The position numbers and the translations under genes are program-made. A DNA stretch of 64,000 bases, from NCBI RefSeq assembly GCF_032362555.1, contig NC_083508.1, positions 6,663,001 through 6,727,000 on the forward strand, in the 5' to 3' direction. Below are positions 10,501 through 18,502 of this stretch, piece by piece; within the stretch, counting starts at the first letter, position 1; the number at the start of each line of letters is the position of its first letter. Below the pieces are notes generated by a model. That model was given only the letters and a program-made list of their open reading frames with translations. It made no database searches and was not told the origin of the DNA. This DNA is from Amyelois transitella. Lineage: Eukaryota; Arthropoda; Insecta; Lepidoptera; Pyralidae.

Positions 10501-11232
10501 TGTCACTCGTGGACGGACGAAACGAGACTAGCCGAGAACTTTACTCACTTCAGCGTTGAGTAGAGTTTTGCCGAGGACACTTTTTTAGCGGGATTGTGAG
10601 TCTAGTTGTTTATAGTACGTCAATGTGGTTACCAATGTTTCAAAACCATAGTAGTGAAGTTAATTAAGAGATAGTTGGGTTTGGATCTGTGTATCATAGA
10701 TAGACTGTTAGTTTAAAATTGTTGACACGACTTTTGCTTGAATGTGCAGGTTTCATGGTCATGATTTTTTTCCCTGACCGTAAGAAATTACATTAGTTAG
10801 TAGTCAAACCAATGCACGTAACTCGGAAAAGAGTTGGCCGAAGTAGGATTTGACCCAGCTCCATAACCGTTCGAGCACCAATGCTCTATACCTCTGTTTA
10901 CAAGGTTTTATATTTAATATATCTAAATATCAAAGATGTCGCAGAACGATCAAGCTAGATTTTGTCTTATCAACTTTGAAAACAAAATATTTCAGGATAC
11001 GTGGAAAGAAGTAGAAAGTTTGAACGAAGCGCGAGCGGCGTGCGCGGCGGGCGCGGCCGAAGGGCTGCTGGTGGTGGCGGGCGGCGACAGCGAGAGCGGC
11101 GGCGAGCGAGCCTTCTACCGCGCGCGCACCTCGCTCGCCAGCGTCGAGACCTACGACCCGCGCGAGCGCGTGTGGCGCCCCGCGCCGCCGCTGCCGCACT
11201 CCCGCAGCGAGGCCGGCGCCGCGCTGCTCTGA
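1584..11232 (+). CDS. Ipp: Actin-binding protein IPP-like, BACK/Kelch protein (3' six exons; N-terminus outside window)
   Basis: Exons with consensus splice sites: 1584-1763, 5845-6005, 7738-7873, 8257-8467, 8833-9053, 10996-11232 (stop TGA). They join in frame to 381 codons. The first exon is the C-terminal BACK domain (ALRWLEHDPSCRRRHCFEVL, then QVRLPLISPQ). The rest form Kelch blades with the diglycine signature: LLLLAGG, VYAVGG, LYAFGG, LIYVVGG, LYVIGG, LLVVAGG. The order and the ending (SVETYDPRERVW...EAGAALL) recall human IPP, which ends in GGVAVL. BACK/Kelch proteins of this type bind actin or act as Cullin-3 substrate adaptors. The BTB domain must lie upstream of position 1. Large introns are filled with repeats. 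Exons 2, 5 and 6 are strikingly GC-rich compared with their introns. Another Kelch-like family member is possible but less likely. Confidence 0.82.
2313..5750 (+). mobile_element. Full-length RTE-clade LINE with 12-bp target site duplication
   Basis: The perfect repeat GTTGATGTACTA flanks the element at 2301-2312 and 5751-5762, which defines both ends. The 5' end starts GTGCCGTGTGGTTCCCGG, the same head as the short SINE-like family. Then follow a ~330-bp leader with a T-run at 2617-2632, one long ORF (2648-5728), and a very short 3' end of (TATG)n. A single endonuclease-RT ORF and a microsatellite tail are RTE features. Perfect duplication and an undisrupted ORF indicate a recent insertion. 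It lies in an Ipp intron, sense to the gene. Confidence 0.88.
2648..5728 (+). CDS. RTE LINE polyprotein: APE endonuclease and reverse transcriptase
   Basis: An uninterrupted frame of 1026 residues. The N-terminal apurinic-like endonuclease shows N30 (MNVRGG), NETKRKG near 57, GDFNGW near 170 and SDHLL near 263. It nicks target DNA for target-primed reverse transcription. The reverse transcriptase follows: VPLYKGKGS, NYRGISLLSV, AGFRKGMGC, FVDLEKAYDRV (about 650), GVRQGC, and the catalytic LLYADDQ near 750. The C-terminal part has LRWFGHVERM and GRPRRTYLDQIK, typical of the RTE clade. ATG 2648 is the first in-frame methionine; MNVRGG at residue 29 is an alternative start. All catalytic motifs are present, so it may encode active protein. 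Confidence 0.88.
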   Translation: MAAMVSAPHHVSFPAGAVCGLLKARFATMNVRGGMKDKIEEVCQMMDERRLDVLCVNETKRKGCDATQHGPYTAYWSGISSTSRGCQGVGLILSARMAECVNEYECVSPRLLWIRLKVGITRIFVLGVYAPWDVGSRGTTSAKSENEEFWNSVREVLKVTKPNEKIIMLGDFNGWVGVKRDGYEKVLGAFGDEKVNDNGRSVLEICLEWDLFVSNSMFQHKEIHTYTRVEGILKSMIDFVIVDERLKNKVLDTRAYRGAGIDSDHLLVISRIRGIFNRWRHRVREQTSALERVKVENLQDMDVGKKYINRLKDEFEDLEEMSDIEDGWKEFKERIVKVAVEVCGVSRRRKGKNHKNAWMSKDVQELVRLKKKAWLDLLAAKANLRMQEVIDEDVNEARKEYKKMKDLVKKAVIRKKEEHKEDFDKRLSEDFQSNLKVFWKSVRSARGNTITRELTRIRCQDGSVVKGEECVLKIWKDYFESLFEKKEGNKKDFCYSEEKENEMEGEIEMFEIVEALKSMKAGKAAGCDRVSVEMLKAGKGVVASQLYCLFNLCWRSGRVPKDWCKAVIVPLYKGKGSQLDCKNYRGISLLSVVGKLYAKVLINRVRNETDDKIWDAQAGFRKGMGCTDQVFSLRCIAEKFLAKSQKVYCTFVDLEKAYDRVERNELWSALSMHGVSSLLIRALKSLYEDSSACVRINGAHTEWFKIEKGVRQGCVASPWLFNLFMDSCLTDLKESKSGLRMNELLVKCLLYADDQVILASSAEELQEMVNCMHEALKEKGMKVNVSKTKTLVFEMEKEMTACNILIGGEKVEQVKEFVYLGSKFTSDGKYDSDIERRVNAGNMVNGALHAFMSSQKLSKKARLAVHRGVLVPTLMYGSESWVWQKKHESRINAVEMRALRSMMGVKLSDRIRNSVIRECCDVKEDVVTGIEKGMLRWFGHVERMNESRLTKQIYKESVEGKVGVGRPRRTYLDQIKDVLVKGQVKSTRNRRACMKRVMNVDEAKEVCRDRGKWKEVVSAYPSGKEA
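6171..6822 (-). mobile_element. SINE-like element of the RTE-associated family, split by a ~390-bp insertion
   Basis: The tail half (6171-6317: CACGTCTTTATCCC, GCGGGGTAGACAGAG, then GACAAGTTGCTAGCCCATCG) and the head half (6708-6822: AGAATCCCAAG to GCCGGGAGCCACACGGCAC) together make a normal ~250-bp copy. They are separated by unrelated DNA at 6318-6707. Orientation is antisense to Ipp, inside an intron. Confidence 0.8.
6318..6707. mobile_element. Unclassified insertion inside the SINE-like copy
   Basis: The roughly 390 bp interrupt the SINE between GCCCATCGCC and AGAATCCC. An inverted pair GACAACGTCTTA (about 6365) and TAAGACGTTGTC (about 6691) lies near the two sides, which suggests a small DNA transposon. 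The left copy is ~45 bp inside the left junction, so the true ends are uncertain. No coding potential is seen. Confidence 0.45.
7062..7310 (-). mobile_element. 5'-truncated RTE copy (3' end fragment)
   Basis: The reverse complement matches the last ~240 bp of the intact RTE ORF (GGAATAGC..., GTGGAAAGATGTGGTCTCTG, GAGGCGTCATTTATGTATG), with diverged bases and small gaps. It begins with the ACATACATAC tail on the plus strand. It lies in the Ipp intron before the exon at 7738. Confidence 0.8.
8509..8735 (-). mobile_element. Two adjacent fragments: RTE 3' piece (8509-8612) and SINE-like tail piece (8661-8735)
   Basis: Positions 8509-8612 match the RTE region encoding GKVGVGRPRR...VLVKGQVK in antisense (GACCTGACCCTTTGCCAGG). 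Positions 8661-8735 match the SINE-like 3' part (CGACTTTATCCCTCACGGGG, ACAGGCCATGTTCAGC). Both are degraded and lie in the Ipp intron between exons 8257-8467 and 8833-9053. A short (TA)n run follows at about 8753-8771. Confidence 0.65.
9054..10995. other. Last Ipp intron, with degraded interspersed repeats
   Basis: No exon is credible here. About 9725-9960 resembles a common lepidopteran repeat (ACGCAAATTCTACTGAACAG, then GATTTCGATGAGATTTGG). About 10785-10905 (TAACTCGGAAAAGAGTTGG, GTAGGATTTGACCC) belongs to the same family as 39655-39800 in the CREB intron. The rest is AT-rich and unassigned. Confidence 0.5.
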
Positions 11233-11511
11233 CCGCGCTCTACACCCCGCCCGCGCCGCTCTCCCGCAGCGAGGCCGGCGCCGCGCTGCTCTGACCGCGC
11301 TCTACAGCCCGCCCGCGCCGCTCTCCCGCAGCGAGGCCGGCGCCGCGCTGCTCTGACCGCGCTCTACACCCCGCCCGCGCCGCTCTCCCGCAGCGAGGCC
11401 GGCGCCGCGCTGCTCTGACCGCGCTCTACACCCCGCCCGCGCCGCTCTCCCGCAGCGAGGCCGGCGCCGCGCTGCTCTGACCGCGCTCTACACCCCGCCC
11501 GCGCCGCTCTT
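11199..11511 (+). repeat. 62-bp GC-rich minisatellite that repeats the Ipp stop region
   Basis: Five units with a 62-bp period begin inside the last Ipp codons. Each carries CGCAGCGAGGCCGGCGCCGC, then GCTGCTCTGA (the codons for ALL plus stop) and CGCGCTCTACACCCCGCCCG. The first unit supplies the real stop at 11230-11232; four more copies of the coding tail and TGA follow in the 3' UTR. Units are almost identical (one AGCCC for ACCCC), so the array is young or homogenised. Confidence 0.93.
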
Positions 11512-12856
11512 ATTATAATATTTAAATTATTCCCAGGAAATAACTCTGTATTTGTCTTAATAGGAAATGAGGTAACTTTATGTCTGTAAACACTATCCAT
11601 GTCAAAAGAAAATTATAGTTGTGTTGTCTTCAATGAATCTTATTAGGAGGGATTTAAATGTACATGAAACAATTTAGACTTCCAACAAGCATGTTTGTAT
11701 GAAAACTTGAGCATACTTAATTTTCCTAATTTTATTTTTGCACATTACATAATATATATTCAAATTTAAGAGAAAAGAGTACACGTAAGTAAGAATAGAA
11801 TTTATTTAGTATTAAATATTAAGAAGGTACAAAAATCAACTGTTACTTTAAAAGAAACTGTGCAATATCCAATTTAAATATATGCCGCATATAACAACCA
11901 GTATTTAAGATTAATCAAGAAAAACATCTTAAACCTAGAAAACAACATTCTAATCGAAACAATAGTTTTTGCGTGATGCGAGTACAAACATACAGACAGA
12001 AATTCAATAATCACATTTGTGGCTTCTGTTGGTCTTAAACAGATAAATAGACTGTATAAAATGTCTTAAATAGACATATAATTTTTTTTGGCCTATCCTT
12101 ATATTCTTCAAGTACAGATATTGGTCTCTTGCAAATTTATTAAATGTATGGATGTTAGCATTTCATTAATACATAGGTAAGGGTCACTTTGTATTGTGTA
12201 TGTATTCGTTAGTAGTATAATAATAAACTTTATTATAAAAGGGGTTCTCGTGGTAAATTGACTGTGTACGACACAAATTTTTAGTATATTAAATTGTGTA
12301 AAGACTGGTTTACAATGTTGTCGTAACAACTGACGACAATTATGAAATCAAACTGTATCACATTGTAGTATGGTCAATTATGAAACGGGAATATATTATC
12401 ACATTTATACTCATGAAAAATGCAAACATAAAAAGTCAGATTTGAAATCTTATTATATTTGACCGACATACTTCCGCGCTATTTTCATATCTAGTATAAA
12501 TATTAACAGTATCTAACTGAAAACTTGTGTTAAATAAGAATCCATTCATATTAAAATATTGGGTTATTCCGATCTGATCACCCCAACGGATCTACTCTTC
12601 ATTATTATTCTTACTTTTGGAGGATCTGATCCACTAGGGTATCAGATTTTGGAGATCAGACCGGAATAACACGGAATATTATTTGTATAAAGTTTTACTT
12701 TTATATACCTGCATATATTTTTTTCTGTGTGATATTAAGTAATATAATACGAAAGAACTAAGTAGATAAATAATGAAATTGAGAATTTAATATAATAATA
12801 AATATTTTCTACAATAACATGAATTGATTAATTGAAACATCCCCCAAAATCAAATA
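11512..12856. other. Convergent intergenic region (3' UTRs of Ipp and the LanC-like gene)
   Basis: AT-rich, no coding exon seen. AATAAACTTTATT at 12222-12234 contains a poly(A) signal on each strand (AATAAA at 12222-12227; its complement at 12229-12234). It lies ~990 nt after the Ipp stop and ~620 nt after the LanC-like stop, so it could serve both convergent transcripts. A foldback sequence sits at 12559-12671. Confidence 0.5.
12559..12671. repeat. Short imperfect inverted repeat
   Basis: GGTTATTCCGATCTGATC on the left is matched by GATCAGACCGGAATAAC on the right, with further partial pairing inside (ACGGATCT and GGATCTGATCC). Total about 113 bp. It may be a tiny MITE; no duplication is evident. 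Confidence 0.6.
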
Positions 12857-15800
12857 TTATAGACAAAATGCTGGAAATTTAGCATTTAAGACTCGAGACA
12901 TATCTTCGGCTAAATAAATGCGCCCTACCATTCCTTCGAATAATGAGGCTGGTCTGTCAGGCCGATGAAGCTCAGTCCCAGGTCTTTCCAAAGCGCACCA
13001 TTCCATGAAGCAGCAGGCACGGTATAAATGCATTGGATTCTGTAAGAATGGTTTTGTGTCCAGTTCACTTGGGGGAAAGAGACAAACCTATGATACTAAT
13101 ATCTCTTACTAAATGCTACTTCTCATATCTCAATAATCACCTTAGTAGCTTGGTACAACTGTATAAATGCATATGCATTTCCACTCACTCCATGACACAA
13201 ACTGTAACCTTTTGAGCAGAGTCCCCTCTGCCAAATGACGTCACCACATTGTAATGCAATTTTCAAATATTTGTCGTCTTCAAAAATCTGAAATGAGATG
13301 GAAACAAAATTGAATAATAAAAGTGACCTTACTAGAATCAAAACATACCTATACATAACTTCTTCGGAAAAGTAAACAGATACCACATCTATCACAATCT
13401 AACCTAATTAAGGTACTTTTGACCTGTCCATCTGTCTGGGCGACCCTCATTTGATCAAAGTATGTTAGTAGGCCTTCCAACTTCCCGTCCATTTGCTAAG
13501 GAATGTATTTCTGTTTTCCGAATTTAAGCTGAATTACTTTCGTTCTTATTATGCCATATGATTCCGCCTACTATATTATCAAAATAATATACTTATTATA
13601 ATACCTGGTAAGCCAAAAGACACAACGGGACAAATCCAGTTGCACCATGGCACCACTGTACCAGTCTGTCGCGTGCACTACTACCCAATGAAGATGGAAA
13701 GTTGCCGCTGGGAAAACGGTGAGTCAACAGCCAGTCAATAGTAGGTTTGATAAATGACTTCTTTTCTGCAGCACTTGTATATGCATGAGCCTGCAAAAAA
13801 TCGCATTATTCATTTAATACGTCTGAGTAAAACCGCATTCAAATCCGAGCAATATATAGTATCGCGTGAAGTGAGTAGGTAGGTACAAACAGATAGACAA
13901 AAATTCTAAAAATCACATTTTTTACTTCTGTTGGTCATATATACCTACCTATTGATATTTTGGCAATATCTGAAAGATATTGCCAGAATATCAATAGGGA
14001 GTACAGACCTCTGTCAGTAACAAATTCAACAAATGTAAATTTTAAATTGATTAAACTTACTTACCTGTAAAAGCATATACAATATTCCAGTCATTCCATG
14101 AGCTGCGCCAAAATAAATTTTATCGTGCCACTCCCATAGCAATGGAGTATCAAATTTCATCTGAGCAGAAAGTTTTTTTCCTGATTTTATTATGGAAGAT
14201 ATAACCTAAAACAAATTTGTATTTTTGCTATACAACATGAATGTTGACTAATTTTCACTCTATACAAACACTCGTTTCGTGAAGTAGGTACTTAAATCGC
14301 AATTATTTTTTTGGAAACATTTTGGTGAACAGATCAAACAAAACCGAAATCTGAAAATGTATAACGAAGGTACCTACGTACATTATTTGGATTACCCAGT
14401 GGTGATGCCAAACCCCCTAGACAACACCACTAGCGTGAAATCTACATATAAAGTTGTCAAGTTTCCATTCACCAAAAACCGTGTTTATGCCGTTGGAAAT
14501 GTTTAAAGCTCGTGCAAAGGATAAAAGTGACTGATAATAACTAGTGAAACCAAGATTCTCAATGTGTAGAATTTTGGTACCTTTTCAAAGTGAGAAGCCG
14601 GTATGACGTCTTTTCCAGTTATGTGCTTCATAACAAAAAGTAATGAGTACAGATATCCGGCCTTCCCATAGAGAAGCTCATCAGGTGATTCCTCCAACAA
14701 TGATATTAACGACATGAGCCTGAAAACCATACTTCAGAGTTCAGTCCAGACCCACATATTCACAAACATTCAAAGGAAATACCTCTCTTAGTTACTTTGA
14801 AGTTATATACATATAACTTTGGATCTGTGTCCAGTCATCTGTCACCTGACTTATCAAATCACGGACTTCTGGCTCCCTCCAGTAGAGGATAAACCAGGGC
14901 AATTACCAAAAGGAGGATAAAAATATTAGGTACTTTTATAACAATGATTCAGGATTAAAATTCGAAATTTTGAAAACCTTTTAGTGCACCCCTTTAGAGA
15001 TAAAGGATCTACATGCCAAATTTCTATCCTAAGACCCAGCAATTGTGCTGTTCAAATACACAATTATACAAGTGTATAGTCCAGTAGTTTGAGTTTATTG
15101 GTAACAAACATACAAAAATATGTACAAATCTTTTCTCTTGATAAGGATTAGTATGGATAGATATGATGCATACCTTTGAGCCAACAGCCTATAATCAGGA
15201 AAGTGTTCTGGCCGCCTGGTTCCTAACTTGTATGATATCACAGTAGCCAAAGCTAGAGGACCAGCATCTCCACACAGGAAACTTATTCTACGGCCTTTCA
15301 AATTGTTAATATCAATATAGTTCAATGCAGTCTGTAATGAAAACGGTTATTTGAATGTTGTTAAAAATAAATTCTATGTAGATACATATTTTAAACATGA
15401 GTCAAGTTCTTTTATAAAAAAAATTGTTTGGATTGACTATTAGTTTAGTATTACAGTAGTGACCAAAAATTAAAACTTAAATACATACATAGTACAGATG
15501 TATAATTGTAATCAATTGAATTGAGATTCTTGTACTTCACAAGCATGCTAATTGTATGATATAAATATATACCTTTAGGTTTTCATGGTTGTTCTCATTT
15601 TTTCCCACTGAACAACATGTTAAGTAGTATAAAGCCAATCCTGCTGAACCCGTGTAAATAGTTCCATCATAGAAAATATCATTTTGCATGTCTGTTATCA
15701 CCAAATCCAATTTGGAACATTTATAATTCTGCAACTTTTCTTGAAAAACATTAGATATCTGAAAAACGGTAAATTTTATTTTTTGTGATATTTTTTACAT

Positions 15801-15981
15801 AAAGTGCATCAGCCTAAAAACTAAAGATCAGCTTAAAGAAAAAAATGGATGGCACAAAAAACTACTGCTGAAAATAAAGTTAAAATGATCTTACCTCAGT
15901 CTGAGATACTGTTAGAATGTTATTTGCTGCTGCAGGTGAATAATCTTTAAAATTATTTTCAAAGGATCCTTTAGATATCAT
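12857..15981 (-). CDS. LanC-like protein (LANCL family), complete gene, eight exons
   Basis: Exons, in transcript order: 15981-15895, 15758-15573, 15331-15174, 14719-14581, 14215-14065 boundary refined to 14205-14065, 13790-13605, 13287-13141, 13039-12857. All joins keep frame and give 408 residues, the usual family length. Family motifs appear in order: IYTGSAGLALYYL, SFLCGDAGPLA, ELLYGKAGYLYSLLF, FGAAHGMTGILYML, SGNFPSSLG, VQWCHGATGF, GYSLCHGVSGNAYAF, LYRACCFMEWC, SLFEGMVGRIY, and the ending NAKFPAFCL. Cys284, Cys330 and His331 match the zinc ligands of LANCL1 (C276, C322, H323). Eukaryotic LANCL proteins are cytosolic or membrane-associated, bind glutathione and add it to dehydrated Ser/Thr residues. 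Insect members are often named LanC-like 3 homologue; I cannot decide the paralogue. The start is the first ATG of the first exon. Confidence 0.9.
13948..13998. repeat. 24-bp near-perfect hairpin with 3-nt loop (LanC-like intron)
   Basis: CCTATTGATATTTTGGCAAT... pairs with ...ATTGCCAGAATATCAATAGG around the loop GAA. The only mismatch in 24 positions (A to G) would still form a G-U pair in RNA on one strand. It lies in the intron between the exons 14065-14205 and 13605-13790. Confidence 0.85.
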
Positions 15982-17548
15982 GGTGATAGTATTTTTTTTA
16001 CAGTGTCTTATAAGAATAACTGAAAAAAAAAACTGATATAGGTAGTTTTTCCACAAAGTGACTTGTGGAGGGCTACAACTCTTTCATTCTTGGTACCTGA
16101 AATATACTAGTACTTCCAGACCAGCATAAAGGCAGTATGTCGAGCTACATTTAAAAAGATCACATAATAACACCATCACCATCAATTCATTTGGTAATGG
16201 TGCTGTTATTATTTAAATCTGGATTAGGGTAAACGAAAACAAATCATTATTTAGGGAGTGAAGGTTTACAAAAAAGTGTCCCATACAAATGTTGCTGGCC
16301 AAGACCACGTCTATGCTATGGGGCTTCCGGCAAAAAAATACTTGGGGGGGTTTGTATGACAACCCCCCCCCCCTCCCCCCCACAACCTCCCAATCCCCTC
16401 CGGCGCGGCGGTAGCATGTTTCTAAAGTTCAGCCGCAATTATGTAAAAGTGACGATCTCTGATATTATGACCTGCAGCGAATAAGTTCATATGACCTTAA
16501 GGGATGCTTTTAGTCATATCTAAGCCCTGGCATCATAAAAAATAGGGATTAATAGGGCAAAAAAAAATCGGCGAAATTTTTCTAAGTCCCAAAAAAGTGT
16601 CTACCCTTTCCGACACTCTGACCCATTAAAAGTTTGGTTGTTCAACAATGTTTATTTTTATAATTTGGTTGAATACTTTGATCACTGCACAAATTAAGCA
16701 TAAAAACTTAGCAATATTATACGTAATGTTATGTTTAAAAAAATATATTTCTATTATTTTAATAAGATGGGATAAACTAACCTTAGTACCTATTATCAAT
16801 GCTAAAAAATATTGCAATGAATATTTGAGTTTGAGTGGTGTTTGTTTACATTTTTTTTGTTTGTAGTGTCATTGTTTGTTGCTATAGACCATTTAATATT
16901 TAAATAATTTTTACCATTATTCTCCGACGATTTATTTTTAGTGATCCAAAATATTTAAGGAGGTTTTCTCTTATTAAACTGGACTGTTTGTTTACAATTA
17001 CAAATGGCTTACATTATTTAATTTTAGGTAAGTACCTATTTTTTGATAGATTTGACATTGACTTTGACTCTACGTTCTAGAATACAACCAAATACAACAC
17101 AAAGAACTATAAGTTGATGGTAAGAAAACTGACCTTGAAATTACTCTTGCCTCTATCTCTTTCTAAGTAGGGTGCATACATTGCTATGTGAATAGGATTT
17201 TTTTGTTCTCAAAACATAATAATACCTACTGTTGATTTAAACTTAAGTTTCACATCTTTATGTGCAGCGTAAGTACCCGTTAAATTGTCATAACAATAAC
17301 TTGCCATTTATTTTCCGGGTTACTAATTTTCGTATATCATACACAACGAAAAATGGGTAATTTTATCCTTTACTTAAGTTTAGTTTCTGTAAGCACGTTT
17401 CATTTACTAATTTCAAATTCAAATTTTTATTTGCATAATATGAATACAACAAGGTCTTAAATTTATATGTATACCAGATCTTCATATTTACCGTTTCGGA
17501 TGTTGCAAACATTTATTATGTATTAGTAGAGATACAAACTTATACATA
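15982..17548. other. Intergenic region upstream of the LanC-like gene
   Basis: No credible exon or recognised transposon. It must hold the LanC-like promoter and 5' UTR on the minus strand. A long C-tract lies at about 16363-16381. The frames at 16626-16866 are AT-rich and overlap each other on both strands, so I treat them as chance. CAAATTCAAATTTTTATTTG at about 17415 resembles a common lepidopteran LINE tail. Confidence 0.4.
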
Positions 17549-17553
17549 AAGGT

Positions 17554-18492
17554 TTGGAGAGAGAGAGGTTCTCCAGGATTTGTAGGAAGTTAAGTAATAC
17601 TCCGTTTCAGAAGGTTAGAATGGAATGCTTTATTTACAAAAGTTGGACATATTTATATAAAACTATTTACAATGGAAAAGGCATGGACGAATCAAAAATA
17701 CGGAATTATAACCAATGATAAAGAGAAGTTATTTGTAACAAATCAGAAATATGGAATTATAGCCAATAGTGTGAGCGTATTTACAATAGGAAATCTATCT
17801 AAAAGTTTTTGAGGATAATAAAATGGATTTGCATAGATTTCTGAGAATTTTGCATTGCTGTCTCTTGAGTCTGGATAGCTCCGTCCCGTTTCCGCTACAC
17901 GTGTCGAGCTTGAGTTTCTGTGACGCCCGGCGCGGCCGCAGGCGCGCCGAGGGCGCTACGTGCGGTGTGCACGCGATGTGTGTTGGTAGAAACTTGCTTG
18001 GGTATAAAACTGTTTTGCTGCTCGCTCCCCGCCTCACCTCAGTGTTATTTTGAACTTGCGGCGTGAGGTCGCGCTCGTGAAGCTCTCGCGAAGTGCAGTG
18101 TGTGCGTCGAACTCTTGACGTGTGTTGTTTCGGACGGAGATCCGATGGACAATAATGCAGTGTGAACAATTGGCGTGTGAAGATGCTGATGCTGCCTGGG
18201 AGAACTGCTGATGCACGATGTGTGGCATGTCCATGTGCACGCGCTCACAAAACAGTTCTTTTCAGAACTAGCTTCTTCTGGTTTCTGGGCAACGAAGTCG
18301 GCATGATATTAAAGTGCTTGATTTGTTTTATTCATCTCTTATATATATATGTATTATATCTATTATATCCTGGTAATGTTTTGGTAATTGAATGGTAAAT
18401 ATTGTGAAGGTAACTGTTGTTCTTGTTATTCGGTAAGGTAAGCTTGTTGGTAAGTATGTTGGTACTTGATGGTAAGTATGCTGGTAGCCACA
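17554..18492 (-). repeat. 3' LTR of the Kabuki-like element
   Basis: It matches 22754-23687 throughout, starting TTGGAGAGAGAGAGG and ending GGTAGCCACA on the plus strand. It contains CCTCACCTCAGTG where the other LTR has CCTCAGTG. Open frames within it (17795-18248, both strands) recur in the other LTR and are not genes. Confidence 0.9.
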
Positions 18493-18502
18493 GTACTCCC
18501 CC

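Noticed and set aside
11001-11600. Arg/Ala-rich frames over the end of Ipp
   Set aside because: They arise from GC-rich codons and the minisatellite; only the Kelch frame matches a family and splice sites.
16363-16381. Long C-tract as a possible regulatory G-quadruplex
   Set aside because: A single homopolymer run without spaced G/C blocks; more likely slippage.
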